A stretch of DNA of 35,209 nt from Bradyrhizobium sp. CSA207. Its GTDB lineage: Bacteria; Pseudomonadota; Alphaproteobacteria; Rhizobiales; Xanthobacteraceae. Positions 7,566 to 15,176 of the stretch are shown piece after piece (position 1 is the stretch's first letter; every line of letters starts with the position of its first letter). The notes under the pieces were generated by a model. The model had not been told where the DNA came from. It did not search any database and worked only from the letters and a program-made list of their open reading frames with translations. Both the position numbers and the translations under genes were made by a program. Location: the NCBI RefSeq assembly GCF_029051685.1, contig NZ_JAACFT010000056.1, positions 1 to 35,209 on the forward strand, read 5' to 3'.

Positions 7566-8024
7566 TTTGGTGTTCTCCCTTTTGTCGACGCGAGCAGTTC
7601 ACGGCGTTCATCGAGCCTACGTGGCGCGTGCTATATTCGGAGCCGGGAAGCGCAAGGCGTGCATGAATGTGAGTGTTGGGGGTTCATAGGCGGAATTAGA
7701 TCTAAGCGCCGCACCGGATCAGAGCCCGTCTCAAAGTCCGGTAGCGATCAGTACAGATCAGGCGTCGCACGGCGTTATCCCAGCGAATACCTGTTTCTAC
7801 GAGGGGATGGAACGCCACGTCCACTCGGCCGAACAGCGCTGCTAACGCTTGGCTCGAACTCGCACAATCCGCAGACTGACTGCGCGCGGCTGACATCTTG
7901 CCACAAGCTACGTTCCTTCTGAAGAGGCGCTGACAGCTCACTGCCGAGAGCGAGGCGCGCATCAGTTTGACTAGCTGGAAGAAGGTACCGATGTTCGTCG
8001 GCCTCACGAATGTGGAAGGGGTGC
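7566..8024. other. 458-base gap upstream of the aminotransferase; no recognised gene or nod box
   Basis: Overlapping frames are open on both strands (minus 8148-7702 is the longest relevant one) but none has a recognisable motif. I looked specifically for a minus-strand nod box in front of the aminotransferase, because the NGR234 y4wEFG locus has one, and found no ATC-N9-GAT pair followed by TTTTACC. Confidence 0.5.
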
Positions 8025-8189
8025 TCACTGCAGTGGCACCAGGCGAATGGGAACGTACTCTTCGGGTGGCCGTTCGGGTGCACACGACAGCTGTGATAGC
8101 ATTGCCGCGAAGGCGAGAAATGCTGCGACTGTGGCGACTGCGATGCACGTGAGCAGCGCGTAATCGCTATGTCGAGGATGGTTCATCAT
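8025..8189 (-). CDS. Small single-span membrane protein (54 residues)
   Basis: From the double ATG at 8189, with GGAG seven bases upstream, a 54-residue product has one clear hydrophobic segment, YALLTCIAVATVAAFLAFAA (about residues 10-32). A short charged tail follows (PERPPEEYVPIRLVPLQ). It starts 33 bases after the binding-protein gene on the same strand, so co-transcription is likely. I do not recognise the family; an anchor or accessory role next to the periplasmic binding protein is a guess. Confidence 0.55.
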   Translation of the reverse strand: MMNHPRHSDYALLTCIAVATVAAFLAFAAMLSQLSCAPERPPEEYVPIRLVPLQ

Positions 8190-8221
8190 TCGAACGCTCC
8201 GTGCGGTGTTGGGGCGGGAGA

Positions 8222-9334
8222 TCAGTTCTGCTCGACCGCTTCCACGGTATTGTCGCGCCAGCGGTAAACGATGAAGCCAGGAGCGGCATTGTCTCCCTTG
8301 GAGTCGAATCGAACCGTGCCAATGGCCGTTTCGATCGATTCCGAGCGTAGCGCCGCAGCGACCCGCGTGGCATCGAAGCTGCCGGCCCGTTTGACCGAGT
8401 CGGCCCATGCTTCAACGGCGGCATAAGCGTAGAGCGTGTAACCTGCGGCAGACAGTCTCGAACCCTTGAGCTTGGCGACAGCGGCTGCCCCTGCAGCATT
8501 ATTCGTCGGGTCCGGCATAAAGGTGAAGAGCGTGCCATTTGCGGCGTCGCCGGCAATGGCCAAAAAGTCGCTTGTCATCAGCGGATCGTTGGCGATCACG
8601 GTCAGGCGTGCCCCCGCCTCCGCAGCTTGGCGCACGATGAGGCCGATCTCGTTGTAATAGCCGCCGATATAGAGGATCTGGATTCCCTCTCTCTTCAGTC
8701 TCGAAACCAGAGCGGTGTAATCCTTCTCGCCGGCAACATAGCTTTGTCGAATAATGTGCTCGCCAGCTGCATGAAGCCGCGCTTCAACGATATCGGCGAT
8801 GCCTTTGCCTGCTGTGCTCTTGTCGTCGAGGACCGCGATCTTTGCGCCTTGGTGGTGCCGCACGATGTATTCGGCTGCAACCCGGCCTTGTTGGTCATCG
8901 CGGCCGCAAATCCGAAACAGCGTGGTTAGGCCACGCTCTGTCAGGCGGGGATTCGTCGAGCCAGGTGAGATCTGAATCACCTCCGCTTCGGCGTATATAT
9001 CTGAAGCCGGAATCGACGAGGATGAACAGAAGTGCCCAACGACAAGCTTGATCCCCTCAGTTGTCAAGCGATTCGCAACAGCGACGGCCTGCTTGGGATC
9101 GCATGCGTCGTCGGCAATCCTCAATATGAGCTTCGTGTCAGGCAGCAGACCCGATGCATTTATCGAATCCACAGCCGCGGCCGCTCCGTCGTATATCTGC
9201 GCGCCCAGCGCCGCAGTGCTTCCCGTCATTGGGCCCGCTACCGCAATGTAAACATCTTTTGCGAAGGCGCTCGAACTCAAGATCAGGGAAAGGAGCGCAG
9301 CAGCTGCAAGCCTATGGACGCGAAGAATCGACAT
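8222..9334 (-). CDS. Periplasmic substrate-binding protein, branched-chain amino acid (LivK/Leu-Ile-Val) type
   Basis: From ATG 9334 (GGGAG six bases upstream) the product has 370 residues. It has a typical Sec signal peptide (hydrophobic AAAALLSLILSSSAFA, probable cleavage after AFA). A type I periplasmic binding fold follows: VYIAVAGPMTGSTAALG, DDACDPKQAVAVANRL, GHFCSSSSIPASDIY, IQISPGSTNP. This is the ligand-binding family used by ABC importers of branched-chain amino acids, amides and related compounds. No permease or ATPase genes of such a transporter lie in the window, so it is an orphan, perhaps serving a transporter elsewhere or as a sensor. It sits downstream of the MerR-type promoter at 9770-9797, but about 435 bases away. 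Confidence 0.87.
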   Translation of the reverse strand: MSILRVHRLAAAALLSLILSSSAFAKDVYIAVAGPMTGSTAALGAQIYDGAAAAVDSINASGLLPDTKLILRIADDACDPKQAVAVANRLTTEGIKLVVGHFCSSSSIPASDIYAEAEVIQISPGSTNPRLTERGLTTLFRICGRDDQQGRVAAEYIVRHHQGAKIAVLDDKSTAGKGIADIVEARLHAAGEHIIRQSYVAGEKDYTALVSRLKREGIQILYIGGYYNEIGLIVRQAAEAGARLTVIANDPLMTSDFLAIAGDAANGTLFTFMPDPTNNAAGAAAVAKLKGSRLSAAGYTLYAYAAVEAWADSVKRAGSFDATRVAAALRSESIETAIGTVRFDSKGDNAAPGFIVYRWRDNTVEAVEQN

Positions 9335-9769
9335 GTGGAGCTCCCGATATCGCGCCACGTCTTGGTCTGCTTCGCCGTTGGTATGACGCGGCGACCAGTA
9401 GTCCGGCGCAATGATGTTTGAATCGAACTCAGGTTGGTACGAACAGGCTTAAGTTGTTGCCGGTTTCATCCATAAGTATCGGGCGGGCACGGACGAATGG
9501 ACGTTGCGGGACTGGTCAGGAGAGCGTCTTTCTAGGCGTTGACAGTACCCAATATCGAACATCCTGCCGGTATCCGGTACACTCGCCAATCTCCTGCGCT
9601 CGGCGGATGTGTGCCGACGAGGCGCTTGAAAGGCCCGGCCGATCATCCGCCGACTTGTTGTCGCCGAGGCCTCTCACCGGGAGGTTCCGAAAGTGATGCC
9701 GATCATTGGATCTCCCTCAGTCTAGCCGACGGTCTGTCCGCCCCGCCGCTGCGACGATGCGTTAGACGG
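9335..9769. other. Gap downstream of the second NolA-like promoter
   Basis: The stretch holds a possible 10-codon ORF (9706-9674, minus) with a strong Shine-Dalgarno, listed separately. Beyond that, only a 65-codon minus frame (9646-9449) of unrecognised content is present. It is the presumed leader of transcripts starting at the MerR-type promoter at 9770-9797. Confidence 0.4.
9674..9706 (-). CDS. Possible 10-residue leader ORF with a strong Shine-Dalgarno
   Basis: GAGGGAG at 9712-9718 lies five bases before an ATG at 9706, which opens MIGITFGTSR and then stops. It is the first start codon with a good ribosome-binding site after the MerR-type promoter at 9770-9797. It could be a regulatory leader peptide, the start of a decayed gene, or chance. 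Confidence 0.25.
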   Translation of the reverse strand: MIGITFGTSR

Positions 9770-9797
9770 TACAATATGACGCTACGTGCGAATCAAG
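9770..9797 (-). promoter_or_regulatory. MerR-spaced promoter/operator, copy B (putative NolA target)
   Basis: On the minus strand the element reads TTGATT-N19-TACCGT, a -35 and -10 pair with the overlong 19-base spacer characteristic of promoters activated by MerR-family proteins. Its 28 bases closely match copies A (10730-10757) and C (13031-13058): CTTGATTCGCAC at the left end, GCGTCA in the centre and TTGTA at the right. It points towards the binding-protein gene. Confidence 0.65.
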
Positions 9798-9990
9798 TAC
9801 TTCGAAGCTTGCTCGTCGAGGTTGTTTGCCAAAGATACACAAGAGCGAAAGACCCAATGAGTGCCAAAAATGGAGAGTGGGAGAGGAAGTGCTACAGGCC
9901 AACGATCTTGTCAGTCAGAATTGAAGAGTCACTATCGACTCATTGGGTCTAGAGACATTCCGACACCGAGAGCGTGCGCAACCGGGTTCG

Positions 9991-10710
9991 TCAATTCTGT
10001 CCCAGCTGATCCTCCAGCGCGGCGAGGGCCAGATCGAGGTATCGCATGAGGCTCGCATCCCAGCCGGCGAGATTGTGTGGTTCGGTCAATCGCGTCAGCA
10101 CCTTGAGTATCATTGAGACAGTCGAATCAACTCCTGCGATCTCGGTCAGGAGCGAACGGGCCTGACGCGCGACTGCATTTGCCCGCTCACTACATGGAGG
10201 CTCGTCCTGATCCATGCAGCTTCGTAGCTCGTCGCGAATCTTCCGCCACCGATCTTCGCGGCTAGCGTTAGAGGCGCATGTGCAGATGGCCGAGGGGGTG
10301 CGCTTCTCGATCCGTGACATTGCATCCAACGTGGCCGGGAGTTCGTCGACACTGACTTGTGTCTCACTTTGCGTCGTCATATTGCGCAATCGGTCCCTTA
10401 ATAACGTCGTCCGCGCGACTTGAAGTTCAATCCGTTCCAGATGATTGCGCAACAGATCCGTGAGAGACGTCCGCCCCTCGATTGCTTTGCGGATCTCAGG
10501 AAGTGAGAAGCCAAGCTCACGCAGCGCGCGAATCTGAGAGACGCGTTGTAGGCTTTCGCGATCGTACATGCGGTGACCGCCATCGGTACGTTCCGAGACG
10601 GTCAACAACCCGGTATGTTCGTAGTGATGCAGAGTGCGTACCGTTACGCCGGTCGCCTCTGCAAGTTCTCCAATGCGCCATCGGCGCCGTCGTGGTGTGG
10701 CGTTTGTCAT
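9991..10710 (-). CDS. nolA: NolA, MerR-family nodulation regulator
   Basis: NolA is a Bradyrhizobium regulator affecting host-genotype-specific nodulation, and in B. japonicum it controls nodD2. The 239-residue product begins MTNATPRRRRWRIGELAEAT and continues with GVTVRTLHHYEHTGLL, an N-terminal MerR winged helix (about residues 12-80). A helical C-terminal region follows with cysteines in CTCASN and SCMDQDEPPCSE. I placed the start at 10710 by similarity to remembered NolA and because GAGG precedes it; an ATG three codons upstream (10719) is also in frame. B. japonicum NolA is made in three forms from internal starts; here Met-48, Met-111 and Met-131 are candidate internal starts. Copy A of the MerR-spaced promoter lies just upstream, suggesting autoregulation. 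Confidence 0.93.
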   Translation of the reverse strand: MTNATPRRRRWRIGELAEATGVTVRTLHHYEHTGLLTVSERTDGGHRMYDRESLQRVSQIRALRELGFSLPEIRKAIEGRTSLTDLLRNHLERIELQVARTTLLRDRLRNMTTQSETQVSVDELPATLDAMSRIEKRTPSAICTCASNASREDRWRKIRDELRSCMDQDEPPCSERANAVARQARSLLTEIAGVDSTVSMILKVLTRLTEPHNLAGWDASLMRYLDLALAALEDQLGQN

Positions 10711-10729
10711 GGTCCTCAATTTTCAAGCC

Positions 10730-10757
10730 TACAACCTGACGTCACGTGAGAATCAAG
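10730..10757 (-). promoter_or_regulatory. MerR-spaced promoter/operator, copy A (nolA promoter)
   Basis: The minus strand reads TTGATT-N19-TAGGCT, with the internal palindrome CACGTG and the 19-base spacer typical of MerR-controlled promoters. Its -10 hexamer ends about 15 bases before the nolA ATG, so the transcript would have only a short leader. It shares most of its 28 bases with copies B and C. Confidence 0.7.
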
Positions 10758-10820
10758 TTATTTCAATGATCTAGATGATGCGTCTCTTTGCGAACCGAAG
10801 GACTGAGAGCACGCTGTTGA

Positions 10821-11024
10821 TCAAGCGGCCGAGACAAGTGCAAGCATCAAGGTCGCCAGCGACCCCAATTCATCCCTCGCTGCGCGTTGCAGAACAAGTC
10901 TAGCGATCGCCGCGCGGTTCTCGCTGGTTCGCATGCATGTCGGTAAACATGTGATTGCTTGATCAAAAAGGTGTCCCAACATCGCGAGATCCTCCGGATC
11001 GTAGACTCCACTCGACTCATCCAA
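10821..11024 (-). CDS. Small island-type protein related to the tail of the chimeric NodC
   Basis: TTG at 11024 is preceded at seven bases by AAAGGAG (11032-11038), giving 67 residues beginning with DESSGVYDPEDLAMLGHLF (after the initiator Met). Further on are LPTCMRTSENRAAIARLVLQ and a C-terminal LMLALVSAA. Short proteins with the pattern Y-D-x-E-D-L...F-D-x-A...R-T...N-R...I-A are, as I recall, common and uncharacterised in Bradyrhizobium symbiosis regions. The same module occurs near the end of the chimeric NodC (YPEDLRILAKLFDEAVAALP, then TIANRTQIAKLVLAR). The frame is open upstream to 11432 but that part looks non-coding. Confidence 0.6.
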   Translation of the reverse strand: MDESSGVYDPEDLAMLGHLFDQAITCLPTCMRTSENRAAIARLVLQRAARDELGSLATLMLALVSAA

Positions 11025-11829
11025 GAGTAGGCTCCTTTCATTGTCGCACTCGCGCCGCACGTGACGAAGCCGTTTGGCCGTGGTGGGGCAAAAACGAGAC
11101 GGACCGGCGACGTGCGCGAAAGAATGCGACAGGGAGGGGTCGCGTGATGCCGTTGTGCAACACGGCGTGTGCTTACTTTTGTCCAAGACTGCGCTAGCTG
11201 AAACTGTGCAATGTCTCCTGGATGCTGCCGCAGCGGTGGCCATCTGCTGTCTGATCGGCACGAGAAGCGAACACAGGTGCATGCAGCTCCGCTTGATCTC
11301 AAGATCCTGCTTCACGAAACGGCGGACCCAGACACAGTACTGATCTGATCTGATCTGATCAGATGGGCATCTTTCGATCGCAATCCTTGCTGTAATGTCT
11401 ATCGTTGAGCCGGGCGTTGATTGGTCAATCATCGCAGATCAGTTCTGCCACCACGTCGTGGCGCGGCCGCCGGCTCGGCGCCTAACAGCGTTTTCAACAC
11501 TCTGCTAGTCCAGTTGAGATGGCATTGTGGGCGCGAAGGCGTTGCTCGCGCATGGCTACATCTGTTTTTGGAGTGCCACAAGATGATGGCTGCTCTTTAA
11601 TGGCGCAAGTCCGCGGCCGCAAAGCGTCGGGAGAATGAGAAGGCGGGCCTCAAAACCATTCCCGGCATGCATCTCAACGCAAGCGCATCTCGCGCGGCTG
11701 GCGAAACGTTGCTCGCGATTGAGGACCGAGTCTCGAAGGAGCACTCCGGCATCCGCTGGACGTGGAGGCGCTCAAAACGGGTCTACGGGTGCCCCCGGCA
11801 CAGCGCGGCCACGCCCGGCGAAACGACGA
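11025..11829. other. Gap without recognised gene, containing a CTGAT tandem repeat
   Basis: Several overlapping frames are open on both strands but none matches a family I know and none has a convincing ribosome-binding site. A short tandem repeat of CTGAT is at 11340-11359. The region lies between the 67-residue gene and the nodD2 remnant and may be decayed sequence. Confidence 0.45.
11340..11359. repeat. Four tandem copies of CTGAT
   Basis: Four perfect five-base units are followed by a near-copy (CAGAT). A unit length of five would shift the frame if copy number changes; here it lies in apparently non-coding sequence. Confidence 0.8.
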
Positions 11830-12705
11830 CGTGCCATGGCTCCTACAGCAATAACTCGCATATCCAGACCTGTGCCGGATCAGTGTCGCGGAGCGCAGTA
11901 CATCGGACGGCCTCGCCAGATGCAATGCACTAGAAGTGCAAGGATCCGTAGCGGCACTGTCTTTGCACAAAGCCTGGCGAGCCTTGCCGGCAGCCGCGCT
12001 ATACGGGTCCGCAATAGCAAAGGAGGATGATGCTATAGCTTGGACGAGGATCTTAATGCGCATCTTAAGACCATGCTCAAGCCAAAGCTACCCCTCGAAT
12101 CTGGGGGGCCAGTGTCTGGCGAATTCGCCGCAAGTATCCTATCAAACATAAGGCTCGAAGTTCTCCTGTCGCGGTATTGGCTTGCTTGTCCGGCAGCTCA
12201 CTCACTCAATTCCATCCTCGAGCAGTATCGCTTTGGCGTGCGCGCGCTGGACATAGATGCTTCGGGTAAGATAGGCAAATCATGTTACCGCGCCGGAGGA
12301 GCCCTTCAGCGGTGAGGGGCAGCAACTCGAGACCGACGGCGGTGGCGTCGCGCGTCACGCCACGGCACTTTCGAAAGAACACGACTGGTCGCGAGGTCCG
12401 AAAGAAGGACCCCGCACGCATGATCCGATTTGGCTTGGGTGAAAATGTCGGCCGAAATGATCAAAAGCTGTAGGTGGAGCAGGGCTTGGCGAATGGGAGC
12501 GGCGAGTCTTTCCGTTCCGTGCGAGGACATTGGCACAGTTGCCGTCGTCTCATAAACACTCACCAGCGAAACACGCGCGCAGCGGGACAATGCCGCGAGT
12601 TCATCGCCGGCGGATCCAGGTTGAGCCTGCGGCCAGCGACTTTGCGGTTACGCTCGATCATGCCGGATCGAGGACAATAAGAGTAAGATAAGCACTGTTG
12701 AGATG
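11830..12705 (-). pseudogene. nodD2: Decayed nodD2 (LysR-type regulator)
   Basis: The minus strand retains NodD sequence in order but in several frames. Near 12660-12570 it reads IERNRKVAGRRLNLDPPAMN, matching the helix-turn-helix region of NodD (ERN...AARSINLSQPAMS). Near 12500 it reads RLAAPIRQALLHLQLLIIS, matching APIREALAHIQLSIIS. Near 12410-12280 it reads RPVVFFRK, then GLELLPLTAEGLLRRGN, matching VVFFRR and FELLPPSEEPDELLRRGE. Base-level similarity to nodD1 continues to about 11830. Frames change repeatedly and no continuous ORF remains, so the gene is dead. Position between nolA and nodD1 is that of nodD2 in B. japonicum, where NodD2 helps to repress nod genes. Ends are approximate. 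Confidence 0.82.
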
Positions 12706-13030
12706 ACGTGTCCCAACCTCCATTCCAGCCTTGCGCAATACCTCTCACTTGCAGGTTCCGCTCCCCCGAGTTTACGTCAGCTCGCGTTGGGCTTTGCGGG
12801 CGCGACGGTGGACGGCGTTGGCGTTCGGCAGAACAAGTTGTTTCGACGCGAACGAGCGGGCATCGCCCTTGTAGGTCGCCCGCCACCTGGACGTCTAGCT
12901 ACTGGCGTGCTTCGGCATTACTTCGATCGCCGGGACAGTTGACGGTAAGGAGAACGCCCACCGTCAGGCGGAGAGCTGCGCGGGTGCGCTACCAGCGTCC
13001 ACGTTGCAGCCTCGATCGCAGGTGTTGGTC
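12706..13030. other. Gap between nodD2 remnant and promoter copy C
   Basis: Minus-strand transcripts from the MerR-type promoter at 13031-13058 would pass through here to reach the nodD2 remnant. Plus-strand frames at 12703-12942 and 12708-13040 are open but unrecognised. I see no separate gene. Confidence 0.45.
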
Positions 13031-13058
13031 TACAACCTGACGCGGTGTGCGATTCAAG
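13031..13058 (-). promoter_or_regulatory. MerR-spaced promoter/operator, copy C (upstream of nodD2 remnant)
   Basis: The minus strand reads TTGAAT-N19-TAGACC, the same 28-base layout as copies A and B, sharing CTTGAATCGCAC and GCGTCAGGTTGTA. It points at the decayed nodD2. In B. japonicum NolA is known to control nodD2, so this fits a NolA operator that has outlived its target. Confidence 0.65.
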
Positions 13059-13369
13059 GGATTTTTAGTGCTGAGGCCGGATATCGTTCACCTGATTGGC
13101 CAGATCATTTCGCAAGCTCTGAACTTGGCTCACGTGGAACGGTGCGATGCAGCCCGTCCGGATCAGCGGAAAGTCATTGCGGAGCGCCGCCGAGCGAGCT
13201 GTATGAGCGCAAGATCGTAACGGCAGCGCGAGATCAATAGCGCCTGCGTCCCGATCAAACTGCGCTCGAGCGCGCCAATGTCGACCATCCCGAACACCAG
13301 TCAGAGGACCGGAGCTTCGAGCCTGGCGTAGATCTGGTTAACGGAGAGGTCGCAAACGGCCGAACAATC
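13059..13369. other. Gap between promoter copy C and nodD1; possible 50-codon ORF
   Basis: A plus-strand GTG at 13068 opens 50 codons (to 13220) reading LRPDIVHLIGQIISQALNLA and onward, which looks moderately protein-like. It has no good ribosome-binding site and no family I recognise. Nothing else is supported here. Confidence 0.35.
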
Positions 13370-14314
13370 CTAGAACGTGCCGTGACATTGGCCGGTCTCG
13401 GACGGAGAGACCATCATCGCTGCTTCTTGCAAGAATATGTTGCGCATCCAAATGCTTGCAGGATCAGTATTATGAATGGCGGGCCATTGGACGGCCTCGG
13501 TGAATGTGAGAAGTCGCAGCGGAGGTTCAATAACCCGCAGGGGCATCGTCTTTGCGAAATGGCTGACGAGTCTCGAGGGCATGCTCGCAATACGATTGGT
13601 GCCCAATAACATAGGCGGAATCATACCAAAACCCTGCACAGCGACCTCGGTGCGTATCTTGAAACCATGCTCGAGCAAGAGCCATTCGTGGAACGAGGGC
13701 CTCAGGAAGCGCCCAAACTGAGCTTCCACGTGCCCGATCGACATGTACTTCTCGGACGTAAGTCGCGGCGCTAGCTGCTTGTTCATGGGGCAGCCCACGC
13801 AAACAAAGTTGTCCTCGAACAGCGTCGCCTTGGGATGCGCACTCGACATGAACATCTCCGGATACATGAGAAAATCGACTTCACCGCGCCGGAGAAGCTC
13901 ATCGGGTTCCTCTGAGGGGGGCAGCAACTCGAAAGTGATTCTAGGAGCATCCCGCGCGACGCGGTCCACGATTCGTCGAAAAAACACGACAGTCATGAAG
14001 TCGGACAGGATGATCCTGAATCGCCGATTCGATTGAGACGGATTGAAATCGTCCGGAGAAATAATGGAGAGCTGAATGTGAGCGAGAGCCTCGCGAATCG
14101 GGGCTGCGAGCGCTTCAGCGCGCGGGGTTGGGACAAGCTTCCGGCCCTTCATCGTGAATAGCTCATCGCGAAAGTAAGTGCGAAGCCGCGCGACGGCGGC
14201 ACTCATGGCAGGTTGACTGAGGTTGATGCTTCTTGCCGCCGACGTGAGATTGCCTTGCGTCACCAGGGCGTCGAACGCGACGAGGAGATTCAGATCGAGG
14301 CCCTTGAAACGCAT
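13370..14314 (-). CDS. nodD1: NodD1, LysR-type flavonoid-responsive activator of nod genes
   Basis: NodD binds nod boxes and, with plant flavonoids, activates nod operons. From ATG 14314 the product has 314 residues, the usual NodD length. It begins MRFKGLDLNLLVAFDALVTQ, with the LysR helix-turn-helix LTSAARSINLSQPAMSAAVARL (residues 22-43 approx.), then the effector domain with VVFFRRIVDRVARDAPRITF and DELLRRGEVDFLMYPE. The frame is open 26 codons further upstream but those codons lie in the nod box. It is divergent from nodK/nodY-nodABC across the nod box, so NodD1 may also control its own expression from that site. It is intact, unlike nodD2. Confidence 0.96.
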   Translation of the reverse strand: MRFKGLDLNLLVAFDALVTQGNLTSAARSINLSQPAMSAAVARLRTYFRDELFTMKGRKLVPTPRAEALAAPIREALAHIQLSIISPDDFNPSQSNRRFRIILSDFMTVVFFRRIVDRVARDAPRITFELLPPSEEPDELLRRGEVDFLMYPEMFMSSAHPKATLFEDNFVCVGCPMNKQLAPRLTSEKYMSIGHVEAQFGRFLRPSFHEWLLLEHGFKIRTEVAVQGFGMIPPMLLGTNRIASMPSRLVSHFAKTMPLRVIEPPLRLLTFTEAVQWPAIHNTDPASIWMRNIFLQEAAMMVSPSETGQCHGTF

Positions 14315-14325
14315 AATCCTGAGTG

Positions 14326-14370
14326 ATCCACGGTGTGAATGTGTTCTATCGATACAATCGATTTTACCAT
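14326..14370 (+). promoter_or_regulatory. nod box of the main nod operon
   Basis: The second LysR half-site pair, ATCGATACAATCGAT (14349-14363), is a perfect ATC-N9-GAT and runs into ATTTTACCAT. The first (14326-14340) is imperfect, ATC-N9-AAT. This is the NodD-dependent promoter element between divergent nodD1 and the nodK/nodY-nodABC operon. Confidence 0.93.
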
Positions 14371-14759
14371 TTGTACCGAATGAGGATAGCAAAACGCGAG
14401 TTTAGCGAGAAGTCAGATCTATCCGAATGGTTACAACTCGTTGCGCGTCTCAGCCCAGCGCAAGGGATCGATCAACACGTCTGCACCGTGCGGTCGCAGT
14501 TTCGCGCGTGTTGTGCAAGCCATATCTCGCTCCACGACGGTGGGGATCTGCAAACTTGCGTTGGTGTATACGACGAGCAAACCTTCGTATGGCCTCGCCA
14601 ACCCATTCTATACCAGCCGTGTACAGCCGTAGAATTGAGCGAACGCTCAACTTGGCCGTAGATTTCCTTCCAGTCGGCCCCCTCCGGTTGCAGGTGCCGA
14701 ATGTGTTGTGGTCGCATCCGAGTGGATTGCGTCCTTGTTGGGGTGAAATCGTGCGGAAC
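14371..14759. other. Leader of the nod operon
   Basis: About 390 bases separate the nod box from the most likely first start codon at 14760. The nodK/nodY frame is open from 14427, but the added codons are Arg/Ser-rich with no family resemblance. I treat them as untranslated leader. Confidence 0.55.
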
Positions 14760-15176
14760 ATGCAAGTGAAGGCGTCCTTGGCGAATCTGATGCGAGTTGC
14801 GCACACGCTCGACGTCGTCTCCATTGTGAACGCAGATCAGTCAGTGCGTGAAGCTCTCACGGATGTGGTGTTTTCCGCAGGTTACGTGCCCGAACCATTC
14901 GAGAGCGCAGACGGGTTCTTGAAATCAGGCCGCCGTTTGATCACGTCGTGCTTGATCGCCGACATGCAGTCGAGCGTGATGAGTGGCCTTGAGCTTTTCC
15001 ATCATCTGATTGCATCCGGAGGCGCGATTCCCACCGTTCTGCTTACAGACCACTCCCAAGACGATGTGAGGCGCGTCCTGCAAGCTGGACTCCAGTTCTT
15101 GGGCAAGCCTTTCGAACGTAGCGAACTGCTGGCCTGCGTCAGGAGCCAGATAACGAACAGGAATTACTCTCTATGA
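14760..15176 (+). CDS. nodK: NodK/NodY-position protein: stand-alone response-regulator receiver domain
   Basis: First gene of the nod operon, at the position of nodY in B. japonicum and nodK in B. elkanii. From ATG 14760 the product has 138 residues (GTG at 14751 with GGGGTGA upstream is an alternative). It is a CheY/FixJ-like receiver domain: VVSIVNADQSVREALTDVVF (acidic pocket, with N-A-D for the usual D-D), the candidate phospho-acceptor Asp in SCLIADMQSS, M-S-G-L-E-L, the Thr of LLTDHS, and the conserved Lys in FLGKPF. No DNA-binding output domain follows, so it would act by protein contact or as a phosphate sink. Its stop overlaps the nodA ATG (ATGA). Gene naming is by position; the receiver assignment is from motifs. 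Confidence 0.75.
   Translation: MQVKASLANLMRVAHTLDVVSIVNADQSVREALTDVVFSAGYVPEPFESADGFLKSGRRLITSCLIADMQSSVMSGLELFHHLIASGGAIPTVLLTDHSQDDVRRVLQAGLQFLGKPFERSELLACVRSQITNRNYSL

Noticed and set aside
7566..8024. Search for a nod box in front of the HisC-like gene
   Set aside because: No ATC-N9-GAT pair followed by TTTTACC was found on the minus strand.
13068..13220. 50-codon plus-strand ORF with protein-like composition
   Set aside because: No ribosome-binding site, no recognised family; too weak to list as a gene and described only within the gap entry.
14427..14759. N-terminal extension of the nodK/nodY frame
   Set aside because: Arg/Ser-rich, no family resemblance, and the receiver domain is complete from ATG 14760.
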